Of a stretch of 6,352 bases of DNA, positions 1 to 5,074 are shown piece by piece. Source of the stretch: an uncultured Clostridia bacterium (GTDB lineage Bacteria; Bacillota; Clostridia; Christensenellales; Maliibacteriaceae); the NCBI GenBank assembly GCA_934613185.1, contig CAKTSO010000112.1, positions 1 through 6,352 on the forward strand, given 5' to 3'. The translations under genes were made by a program, and so were the position numbers. The notes below the pieces were generated by a model. That model saw only the letters and a program-made list of their open reading frames with translations. It ran no database searches and was not told where the DNA came from. The first letter of the stretch is position 1. Each line of letters starts with the position of its first letter.

Positions 1-453
1 CCACTGACCGCCGTCGCCCATGGGCTCGGAAAGAAGATGGGCGATCAGACGCGAATCGGTTTGTTCGTCCAGCGTCGCAAGGATGTTTTCAAGGAACGAA
101 TTGGCCTTTTCCAATTTGTCGTAAAACAGAGGATAATTCTGCGAAAATTCGAACGTCTCGAGATTGAAGCGCTGCATGACGGCAAAGCGCATCGTGTTGA
201 GCGCCGCGAACATCCAGCAGCGTCCGCTCTGTTTTTGATTCGTGATATTGCCTTGTTTTACGTTGACGCTGAAATGATGGCGCTGCTGCCCGACGGTGAG
301 CGGATCGCGCGCCGCGGCGGCAAGCCCCGCGCTCGTGACGGCGCGCATGGCGCTGCGGTTGGCACGGTCGGCAAAAAACTCCTCGCGCATGGCGGCAAGT
401 TCGCGCGGATCGATCGACAGCCCCTGTTTCGGCAGTTCATTTTGCATCGGCAT
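1..453 (-). CDS. pepC: Aminopeptidase C / bleomycin hydrolase family cysteine peptidase (N-terminal part)
   Basis: This is a papain-fold (peptidase family C1B) cytoplasmic aminopeptidase that removes N-terminal residues from peptides; family members usually form barrel-like hexamers of about 440-450 residues. Only the first 151 codons are in the window; the C-terminus, with the catalytic His and Asn, lies beyond base 1. Seen directly: the family signature NQKQSGRCWMFAALNT at residues 72-87, with Gln73 as the expected oxyanion-hole residue and Cys79 as the nucleophile, and the downstream GDGGQW block at residues 146-151. The start is ATG at 453, preceded on the minus strand by an AGAGGTG ribosome binding site (461-467) with 7-base spacing; Met3 at 447 is a poorer choice because its spacing is 13. 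No signal peptide is present. The gene is transcribed away from the rest of the window, from its own promoter at 554-581. The family assignment is firm; the symbol follows the usual bacterial name. Confidence 0.93.
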   Translation of the reverse strand, partial: MPMQNELPKQGLSIDPRELAAMREEFFADRANRSAMRAVTSAGLAAAARDPLTVGQQRHHFSVNVKQGNITNQKQSGRCWMFAALNTMRFAVMQRFNLETFEFSQNYPLFYDKLEKANSFLENILATLDEQTDSRLIAHLLSEPMGDGGQW

Positions 454-523
454 GGTAATTCACCTCTTTTTGAAATGATCGGCTTCGCGGTATGACGGCG
501 CTATGAAAAAACACCGCGCAAAG

Positions 524-549
524 CTTCGATGCTAATGGGTTAGCTCAAG
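524..549 (-). promoter_or_regulatory. Stem-loop at the predicted 5' end of the pepC leader
   Basis: The core GCTAA/TTAGC arms (531-535 and 540-544) enclose a 4-base loop. The flanks (524-530 and 545-549) pair only in part. The hairpin lies at or just after the predicted transcription start of pepC. It could protect the 5' end of the mRNA or be an operator. No T-box specifier or known riboswitch core was recognised in the leader. Confidence 0.3.
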
Positions 550-553
550 TCCT

Positions 554-581
554 ATTTTATAAAAGAAGCGTTTTTTGTCAA
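554..581 (-). promoter_or_regulatory. SigA-type promoter of pepC
   Basis: Read on the minus strand, TTGACA (581-576) is followed after 16 bases by TAAAAT (559-554). This near-consensus -35/-10 pair predicts a start site near 547 and a leader of about 94 bases before the ATG at 453. No other good promoter is seen upstream of pepC. Confidence 0.75.
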
Positions 582-635
582 TGCTGCGGGGATGCGGCGG
601 AAAAACGGCGATCCGAAGATTGACATGCGTTGTCT

Positions 636-665
636 TTGAAATTAAGATAAATTTAGGACTATAAT
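636..665 (+). promoter_or_regulatory. Promoter of the zinc-ribbon membrane protein gene
   Basis: TTGAAA (636-641), an 18-base spacer and a perfect TATAAT (660-665) predict a start near 672 and a short leader. A second, overlapping candidate is TTGACA (620-625) with a 17-base spacer and TAAGAT (643-648). The perfect -35 of the second and the perfect -10 of the first are 34 bases apart, so they cannot serve a single promoter. This region is back to back with the pepC promoter. Confidence 0.6.
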
Positions 666-701
666 TTGTAAGTTTAGATCTGTGTACGAAAAGGAGTTTC
701 A

Positions 702-1307
702 ATGATGCAGCCGATGAATTCTTGCAGCAGATGCGGCGCAGAATTGACGGAAGGCGCGAAATATTGTACGAATTGCGGCGCGGCGGTCCGACCGAGGACG
801 ATTGACGCTCTCGTTGTGCCCATCACTTCGCCGCAGCGGGATTTTTTGAAGAAAATTCAGTACGCCGAAGATCGGCCGATGACATGGTTTAAGTTCCTCG
901 TCTATTTTCAGCTGATCATTGCGTCTTTCGGGCTGATTTGCATCGGCATAGCCAGAGTTGGCGGCCTGCCGTTAAACGAGTATGAACGTCTCCATTTAGC
1001 ACAGATCTATCTTGCGTACCCTGCGCTGCGAACTTTGGACGCTTTAATCGGACTCGCCCTGATTGCATCGGCGATCTGTCTTTTCTTTGCGCGGCAATGG
1101 ATGGCAAAGGGGCGAAAGAAGGGGATCAAGTGGTATCTTTGCACATGGTTCGCGATCAGTGCGGCAAGGCTTTTGTATGCGCTGCTAAGCTATGCCATTA
1201 CCGGAACATTTGATCCGGCGGAAGTGCCGGCTTTTATCTATGAGATCGTATTTATCGTCTTGAACAAAGTCTATTTTGACAAGCGCGCGGAAATGTTTTC
1301 CGACTAA
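702..1307 (+). CDS. Zinc-ribbon multi-pass membrane protein of unknown function
   Basis: I do not recognise a named family beyond the zinc ribbon. The N-terminus carries two CxxC knuckles (Cys8/Cys11 and Cys22/Cys25) in the typical CxxCG-x10-CxxCG layout of the short zinc-ribbon domain that caps many bacterial membrane proteins. A linker of about 35 residues follows, then about four hydrophobic segments near residues 64-86, 108-130, 143-166 and 174-191. Basic loops (for example RQWMAKGRKKGIK at 131-143) and a short polar tail follow the segments. There is no signal peptide, so the ribbon probably lies in the cytoplasm. AAGGAG at 691-696 serves ATG 702 (spacing 5) or the adjacent ATG 705 (spacing 8); either is possible. 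The gene has its own promoter and a downstream hairpin, so it looks monocistronic. Its composition looks less GC-rich and less loaded with GCG codons than the operon that follows. The gene is probably real; its role is unknown. Confidence 0.85.
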   Translation: MMQPMNSCSRCGAELTEGAKYCTNCGAAVRPRTIDALVVPITSPQRDFLKKIQYAEDRPMTWFKFLVYFQLIIASFGLICIGIARVGGLPLNEYERLHLAQIYLAYPALRTLDALIGLALIASAICLFFARQWMAKGRKKGIKWYLCTWFAISAARLLYALLSYAITGTFDPAEVPAFIYEIVFIVLNKVYFDKRAEMFSD

Positions 1308-1322
1308 GACGAAAAAAGACGG

Positions 1323-1361
1323 ACGGGGCATAACGAAAACGTATTTTCGGTTATGCCCTGT
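1323..1361. terminator. Large hairpin after the zinc-ribbon gene, possible terminator
   Basis: The arms 1323-1334 and 1350-1361 pair over about 12 bases (core GGGCATAAC/GTTATGCCC). The stem continues inward as GAAAA/TTTTC (1335-1339 and 1344-1348) after a one-base bulge, leaving a 4-base loop. On the plus strand the following bases are only TTT then GAG, a poor U-tract. On the minus strand a six-T run (complement of 1312-1317) follows about 5 bases after the stem. It sits 15 bases after the stop codon of the zinc-ribbon gene, so termination of that gene is the simplest reading. Confidence 0.55.
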
Positions 1362-1417
1362 TTGAGATGAAAGCGACGAAAAACAGGATGGATATGGCGT
1401 TGTCAAAGACGATGCGT

Positions 1418-1423
1418 TATAAT
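1418..1423 (+). promoter_or_regulatory. -10 box of the four-gene operon promoter
   Basis: A perfect TATAAT lies in the AT-rich gap before the operon, placing the start near 1430 and giving a leader of about 64 bases. The -35 is weak: the best TTGTCA (1400-1405) is only 12 bases upstream of this box, too close. It would be 18 bases from the alternative -10 TAGGAT (1424-1429). An activator-dependent promoter is possible. Confidence 0.5.
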
Positions 1424-1434
1424 TAGGATAATTC

Positions 1435-1451
1435 AAGTAAATGCATTACTT
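1435..1451 (+). promoter_or_regulatory. Inverted repeat at the operon transcription start (operator candidate)
   Basis: AAGTAA (1435-1440) and TTACTT (1446-1451) are perfect 6-base arms around a 5-base centre. They sit directly downstream of the predicted -10 box, a usual place for a repressor site. No regulator gene is in the window and I do not recognise the motif. Confidence 0.35.
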
Positions 1452-1466
1452 ACGATCACGCATTTG

Positions 1467-1480
1467 GCCGCGGAAGCGGC
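1467..1480 (+). promoter_or_regulatory. GNRA-capped stem-loop just upstream of the operon ribosome binding site
   Basis: GCCGC (1467-1471), a GGAA loop (1472-1475) and GCGGC (1476-1480) form an all-GC 5-base stem with a GNRA-type tetraloop. It ends one base before the GGGGAGG ribosome binding region. It may stabilise the leader or affect ribosome loading. It also lies inside the N-terminal extension that a TTG start at 1464 would give, which argues that this stretch is leader rather than coding. Confidence 0.4.
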
Positions 1481-1482
1481 GG

Positions 1483-1487
1483 GGAGG
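1483..1487 (+). promoter_or_regulatory. Ribosome binding site that fixes the start of the sugar-isomerase-like gene
   Basis: GGAGG lies 6 bases before the ATG at 1494. The in-frame TTG at 1464 has no comparable site upstream, so the ATG is the preferred start. Confidence 0.8.
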
Positions 1488-1493
1488 AAGATT

Positions 1494-2873
1494 ATGAGAT
1501 ACGATCGGATCACGCTCGGGTTTGCACCCTGCGCCGCGCTTGACGTGCACAGCGAAGAGGCACTCGTCTGGCGCGAAAAGATCATGCGGATCATGGCGGC
1601 GCTCGGCGTGCAGACGATCGACATCCGGCAGACGGCGGGGATCGATTTTATCTGCACGCGGCAGGAAGCCGCGCGCGCGGGGCGGTCGCTTCGCGACGCG
1701 CATGTCGACGGCGTGTTTTATCCCGTCTTCGGGCGCGACGCCGCGCTTGCGCCTCTTGCGGCGCGGGAGGCCGATTGCCCGTCGCTTCTTTGGAGCGAAC
1801 GCACGAGCGCGCAGATCGAAGAGGGTCTGCATTTGACGCGCGACGCGTGCGGCGCGTTTGAAAGCGCGAAAGTGTTCCGCCGCCTCGGGCTCGTTTACAC
1901 AAAGATTCCGTCCTGCTTTGCGGAATCGGCGGAATTTGAAAAACAGCTTCGAATTTTCGCGGGCGCGTGCGCGGCGCGGCGCGCGCTGTCACAGCTTCGC
2001 ATTTTGCAGATCGGCCCGTGCGAAGAAAATGCGGCGGCGCTCGAGGCGGACGCGGGCGAACTTCTGCGCCGCTTCGGCGTGCAGGTCGTGTCCGTGTCGC
2101 TGAGCGTGTTGAACGACGACGTGGATGCCGTGCTCTATAAACAGGGTGCGGATTGGGCGGCGACGCGCGCGATGATCCTGCGAAAAATGGACTGCGGCTT
2201 CGTCCAGGAAAGCGTCGTCGACAAGATCGCGGCGATGAAGCTTGCGCTCATGCGGCTTTGCGAAGACTGCGAATGCGGCGCGGTCGTGATCGCGGCGACG
2301 GAAGGGATGCGCCGCACGATGGACATTTATCCCGGCGCGGCGGCGGGTCTTCTGACGGAAGAAGGGATTCCTGTCGTCTGCGGCGCGGACGTCTGCGGCG
2401 CGATCTCGAGCGTGATCTTGTCCGCGGCGGCGGAGAGCGCGCAGAGCCCTGTGTTTTATGCGCGCATTGCGGCGCGTTCCCCGAAGGACGACCGCGCGGC
2501 GCTTTTGTATGACGAGGGCGGCGTGCCGGTGAGCCTTGCAAGCGAAGCGGCACCTCCCGTGCTCGGCGAAGGGCCGGAACACGACGCGTGCTTCGGATGC
2601 GGCCATTGGCGGCTGAAAGACGGCGCGATGACGCTCTGCCGCTTCGACGGCGAAAATGGCGACTATCATCTTTTTGCCCTGGAAACGCATACCTGCGAAG
2701 GCCCTTTGGCAGGCGGAACGTACGCGTGGGTCGACGTTGACTGGGAAAAGTTAGAGAACACACTTCTTGCGGGCGGCTATGCGCCGCGCTTTGCGTGCGT
2801 TTATGCGCAGGCGATCCCCGCGTTGAAAGAGCTGTGCCGCTATCTTGACATTGCGGCGGATATGGAAGCATGA
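1494..2873 (+). CDS. Divergent L-fucose/L-arabinose isomerase-fold protein
   Basis: The 459-residue product resembles the FucI/AraA-like sugar isomerase superfamily, enzymes that interconvert aldoses and ketoses with a divalent metal. What is seen: an N-terminal alternating beta/alpha domain (LGFAP at 8-12; VDGVFYPVFG at 71-80; PSLLWSE at 96-102). A second Rossmann-like unit follows (RILQIGP at 169-175, then RRFGVQVVSVSL at 192-203), then the typical LLTEEGIPVVCGADVCGAIS block (286-305), in which Asp299 matches the conserved metal-site Asp. The C-terminal beta domain (about 360-459) ends in PRFACVYAQ (431-439), where family members usually have a His-containing HH-x-x-x-x-YG stretch. The metal-binding His therefore appears to be missing, and the activity may be lost or changed. 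The start ATG has GGAGG 6 bases upstream. It is the first gene of a four-gene operon; its stop overlaps the next start as ATGA. The fold is fairly sure; the substrate is unknown. Confidence 0.75.
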   Translation: MRYDRITLGFAPCAALDVHSEEALVWREKIMRIMAALGVQTIDIRQTAGIDFICTRQEAARAGRSLRDAHVDGVFYPVFGRDAALAPLAAREADCPSLLWSERTSAQIEEGLHLTRDACGAFESAKVFRRLGLVYTKIPSCFAESAEFEKQLRIFAGACAARRALSQLRILQIGPCEENAAALEADAGELLRRFGVQVVSVSLSVLNDDVDAVLYKQGADWAATRAMILRKMDCGFVQESVVDKIAAMKLALMRLCEDCECGAVVIAATEGMRRTMDIYPGAAAGLLTEEGIPVVCGADVCGAISSVILSAAAESAQSPVFYARIAARSPKDDRAALLYDEGGVPVSLASEAAPPVLGEGPEHDACFGCGHWRLKDGAMTLCRFDGENGDYHLFALETHTCEGPLAGGTYAWVDVDWEKLENTLLAGGYAPRFACVYAQAIPALKELCRYLDIAADMEA

Positions 2874-3598
2874 GTACGGAAAAAAGGCAGCCGCGCGCTT
2901 ATGCGCTCGTTGTGGCGGGCGGCTGCGGACAGCGCCTCGGCGGCGACACGCCGAAGCAGTTTTTGACGCTCGGCGATCGGGAAGTTCTGGTCTACAGCCT
3001 TCTTGCGCTGCAGCGCGCGGCGGAAATCTGCGGGATCGTCGTATGTGCGCAGCAAATGTGGCACGAACATGTCCGCACTTTGTGCGCGGAAAATAAGATC
3101 ACAAAGTTCATGGATGTGGCGGCGGCGGGCGCGGATCGACGCGCTTCGGTTTTCTCGGGGCTTTGCGCGCTTTCGGCACAGGGGATTGCGGAAGACGACG
3201 TCGTGCTGATCCACGACGCGGCACGCCCTTTTTTGACGCAGCGCGTGATTTGCGACAACATCCGTGCGGCGGAAAAAATCGGCGCGTGCAATACGGTCAT
3301 CCCGTCGACGGACACGCCGCTGGTGTCCGAAGCGGGCGGTTCGATTGATCGGATGCTTCCGCGACGCAGCGTTTATTTGAGCCAGACGCCTCAGAGCTTT
3401 CGATTCGGCTTGATCTTCGAGGCGCATAAAATGGTGCCACTCGACCTTGCGGACGTGACGGACGACTGTGCCCTCGCGCTGGCCGCGGGGCATGACGTTG
3501 CGCTCGTTTCGGGCGAAAGGAAACTGATGAAGATCACGCATCCGCAGGACATGGCGATCGCGGGCGTGTTTTTGGAGGAATATCAAAATGAAGCCTGA
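2870..3598 (+). CDS. ispD: IspD/TarI-family cytidylyltransferase (2-C-methyl-D-erythritol 4-phosphate cytidylyltransferase or ribitol-5-phosphate type)
   Basis: Enzymes of this family transfer CMP from CTP to a polyol phosphate: IspD acts on MEP in the non-mevalonate isoprenoid pathway, and TarI on ribitol 5-phosphate for teichoic acid or capsule. The 242-residue product has the whole family pattern. It shows VAGGCGQRLGGDTPKQFLTL at 15-34 (Arg22 and Lys29 for CTP), DRRASVFSGL at 89-98, VLIHDAARPFLT at 112-123 (Asp116), TDT at 147-149, Arg165 before SQTPQSF (171-177), VTDDCAL at 196-202, and MKIT at 220-223 (Lys221). All expected active-site residues are present. Features closer to TarI are Trp64-His65 in the 61-68 region, FLTQRVI after the HDAARP block, and no Lys after the Asp-Thr pair (DTPLV rather than DTIK). 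The start overlaps the upstream stop (ATGA) with no clear ribosome binding site, so translation is probably coupled. It overlaps the next gene by 11 bases. The family is certain; IspD versus TarI is not. Confidence 0.85.
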   Translation: MSTEKRQPRAYALVVAGGCGQRLGGDTPKQFLTLGDREVLVYSLLALQRAAEICGIVVCAQQMWHEHVRTLCAENKITKFMDVAAAGADRRASVFSGLCALSAQGIAEDDVVLIHDAARPFLTQRVICDNIRAAEKIGACNTVIPSTDTPLVSEAGGSIDRMLPRRSVYLSQTPQSFRFGLIFEAHKMVPLDLADVTDDCALALAAGHDVALVSGERKLMKITHPQDMAIAGVFLEEYQNEA

Positions 3599-4364
3599 CA
3601 CGGCGGAGATTTTCACCTGGCGACAGCGCGGAAAAAACGGGAAATACGGCGCGGTGCTGCCGCGAAAGGGCGCGGTGATCGTCTGCGATATGTGGAACGA
3701 TCACTGGTGCCGCGGTGCGGCGAAGCGCGTGGACGAGCTCGCGCCCGCAATCAATCGTTTTGTGACGAAAATGCGCGCGACGGGATTTTTGATCGTGCAC
3801 TGTCCGAGCAACACGATGGCGTATTATGCGGACGATCCCGCGCGGCGGCGCATTTTGACGGCGGGCGGCGTGAAGCTCGATCCCGCGCCGGAGGACTGGT
3901 GCGCGCTTGATCCCGAAAAAGAAGGGCCGCTTCCCTTTGACGACAGCGACGGCGGCTGCTTTTGCGAGCCGAAATGCAGCTATTGCCGCCCGTACACGCA
4001 TGAGAACGACAAAATTGCGATCGACAGCGAGTGCGATGTGATCGGCGACGGGTTCGAAGTGATCTCCTATTTAAAAAAGAAGGGGATCGAGACGATTTTT
4101 TACTGCGGCGTGCACGCCAATATCTGCATCATGGGGCGCCCCTTCGGGATTCGTCAAATGACACGCCAAGGGTTTTCCTGTGTGCTTGTGCGCGACCTGA
4201 TCGATGTGATGTACAATCCCGCGATGCCGCCCATGATCGATCATTTCGACGCGATCGACCGCATGGCCGGACACGTCGAGAAATATTGGGGCGCGTCGGC
4301 GCTTTCGTGCGACCTTGTGGGCGGGTATCCGTTCCGCTTCGTTGAGGACTATCGTCTTTTTTAA
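3588..4364 (+). CDS. Isochorismatase-like cysteine hydrolase
   Basis: This 258-residue member of the isochorismatase/nicotinamidase fold is expected to hydrolyse an amide, or less often an ether bond, through an Asp-Lys-Cys triad. Asp34 lies in VIVCDMWNDHWC (30-41), the first strand. Cys180 lies in GVHANICIMGRPFGIRQM (174-191), the nucleophile helix. Lys142 is the best candidate for the third residue, 38 positions before the Cys. The WNDHWCRGAAKRVDELAP stretch and the MGRPFGIRQM block match a long-form subgroup that I remember as uncharacterised isochorismatase hydrolases; it is larger than nicotinamidases (about 180-210 residues). An insert at 120-133 holds four cysteines (CFCEPKCSYC at 124-133). 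There is no signal peptide. GGAGG at 3574-3578 gives a 9-base spacing to the ATG. It is third in the operon, overlapping the cytidylyltransferase by 11 bases. The substrate is not predictable from sequence. Confidence 0.85.
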   Translation: MKPDTAEIFTWRQRGKNGKYGAVLPRKGAVIVCDMWNDHWCRGAAKRVDELAPAINRFVTKMRATGFLIVHCPSNTMAYYADDPARRRILTAGGVKLDPAPEDWCALDPEKEGPLPFDDSDGGCFCEPKCSYCRPYTHENDKIAIDSECDVIGDGFEVISYLKKKGIETIFYCGVHANICIMGRPFGIRQMTRQGFSCVLVRDLIDVMYNPAMPPMIDHFDAIDRMAGHVEKYWGASALSCDLVGGYPFRFVEDYRLF

Positions 4365-4370
4365 AAGGAG
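4365..4370 (+). promoter_or_regulatory. Ribosome binding site that fixes a GTG start
   Basis: AAGGAG begins directly after the stop codon of the cysteine hydrolase and is 8 bases from the GTG at 4379. The first in-frame ATG (4394) would be 23 bases away, so the GTG start is preferred. Confidence 0.8.
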
Positions 4371-4378
4371 AAAACAAC

Positions 4379-4870
4379 GTGACAGCAAAAACAATGGCAC
4401 AGTCTTACACCGAACAGGTGCATATGGTCAACCACGCCGATTTGAACGGCACGGCGCGTTTGTTCGGCGGAAGACTTTTGTCGTGGATCGATATGACGGC
4501 GGGTTTTGCGGCGCGGCGGCATTCGGGACGGAATATCACGACCGCTGCGATCGACGAGCTTCGCTTTATCGCCCCGGCGTACGCCAATGACATGGTCGTT
4601 CTGCACGCTTGTGTGACATACACGGGGCGCACATCGATGGAGGTGCGCGTATGCACCTATGTCGAAGCGCCGTCCGGTGTTCGCAGACTCATCAACGAGG
4701 CGTTCGTCGTGATCGTTGCGCTGGATGAAAACGACCGTCCCGCGCCTGTCCCGCCGCTTCGCGCCGAAACGGAGGAAGAGGAACGCATCATGCACGAGGC
4801 TGCGCTGCGGCAGCAGCTTCGAAAAGAACGTCTGCGGTCTTTGAAAGACGAACGGGGATCCGAAATTTGA
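4379..4870 (+). CDS. Hotdog-fold acyl-CoA thioesterase (YkhA/YciA/BACH type)
   Basis: This 163-residue single-hotdog protein is expected to hydrolyse acyl-CoA to free acid and CoA in the cytoplasm, as an oligomer. The family core is clear: NHADLNGTARLFGGRLLSWI at 18-37 with Asn23 at the conserved Asn position and Asp38 following, the catalytic Asp of the WID motif on the long helix. Next come NITTAAIDELRFIAP at 52-66, VTYTGRTSMEVRVCTYVEA at 79-97, and the final strand EAFVVIVALDE at 107-117. The last 35 residues or so (about 128-163) are a highly charged helix rich in Glu, Arg and Lys, a tail seen in many short thioesterases of this group. It uses a GTG start with AAGGAG 8 bases upstream. It is the last gene of the operon, 14 bases after the cysteine hydrolase and 8 bases before a strong terminator. 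The acyl chain preference cannot be read from the sequence. The pairing with a cytidylyltransferase and a cysteine hydrolase is unexplained. Confidence 0.88.
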   Translation: MTAKTMAQSYTEQVHMVNHADLNGTARLFGGRLLSWIDMTAGFAARRHSGRNITTAAIDELRFIAPAYANDMVVLHACVTYTGRTSMEVRVCTYVEAPSGVRRLINEAFVVIVALDENDRPAPVPPLRAETEEEERIMHEAALRQQLRKERLRSLKDERGSEI

Positions 4871-4878
4871 AGAGAAGT

Positions 4879-4911
4879 GTCGCCGCAAGAGAAAAATGCG
4901 GCGGCTTTTTT
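4879..4911 (+). terminator. Rho-independent terminator of the four-gene operon
   Basis: The arms 4879-4887 and 4897-4905 form a 9-pair stem (GTCGCCGCA with TGCGGCGGC, one G-U pair) around a 9-base A-rich loop, followed by six Ts (4906-4911). It starts 8 bases after the thioesterase stop codon and is the clearest terminator in the window. Confidence 0.92.
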
Positions 4912-4913
4912 AT

Positions 4914-4923
4914 TTGCATGCAA
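4914..4923 (+). repeat. 10-base perfect palindrome TTGCATGCAA
   Basis: A perfect self-complementary decamer lies just after the terminator T-run and about 65 bases upstream of the symporter -35. It might be a protein-binding site, but short palindromes also occur by chance. Confidence 0.25.
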
Positions 4924-4945
4924 TCGCCGCTTTTGCCAAAAATCG

Positions 4946-4959
4946 AATTGTTTACAATT
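4946..4959 (+). promoter_or_regulatory. Inverted repeat upstream of the symporter promoter (operator candidate)
   Basis: AATTGT and ACAATT are perfect 6-base arms separated by TT, ending about 28 bases before the -35 box (4987). The position would suit an activator or repressor site. I do not recognise the motif. Confidence 0.35.
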
Positions 4960-4986
4960 TTGTATTAAAGAAAATGCGAAGAAACA

Positions 4987-5015
4987 TTGGATTTTCTGAG
5001 GGTTTGCGTTATAAT
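4987..5015 (+). promoter_or_regulatory. Promoter of the sodium symporter gene
   Basis: TTGGAT (4987-4992), a 17-base spacer and a perfect TATAAT (5010-5015) predict a start near 5022 and a leader of about 53 bases to the ATG at 5075. The -35 matches consensus only in its TTG part. The terminator at 4879-4911 separates this promoter from the upstream operon. Confidence 0.7.
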
Positions 5016-5074
5016 TTATTCAATTATTCATTTGCGAACGCAGCAGGTGTATTGTCATTATTTAAGGAGGAAGT

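Noticed and set aside
37..495. Plus-strand open frame over the pepC N-terminus
   Set aside because: It is antisense to a clear PepC coding sequence with catalytic motif, and its product looks like low-complexity Arg-rich translation with no known motif.
454..553. T-box or other riboswitch in the pepC leader
   Set aside because: I looked for the conserved T-box antiterminator sequence and common riboswitch cores and saw none; there is also no terminator before the start codon.
1464..1493. TTG start giving a 10-residue N-terminal extension of the isomerase-like protein
   Set aside because: There is no ribosome binding site before it, the stretch holds a GNRA hairpin and the ribosome binding site itself, and the ATG at 1494 is well placed.
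1989..2690. Minus-strand open frame of 233 codons inside the isomerase-like gene
   Set aside because: The product is dominated by Arg, Ala and His, typical of the antisense of GCG/CGC-rich codons, and has no ribosome binding site or domain.
2840..3616. Minus-strand open frame of 258 codons opposite the cytidylyltransferase
   Set aside because: It is longer than the real gene but lies opposite a complete IspD-family motif set; its Arg/His-rich product is an artefact of codon bias.
3534..4001. Minus-strand open frame opposite the cysteine hydrolase start
   Set aside because: It spans the junction of two convincing plus-strand genes and has no family features.
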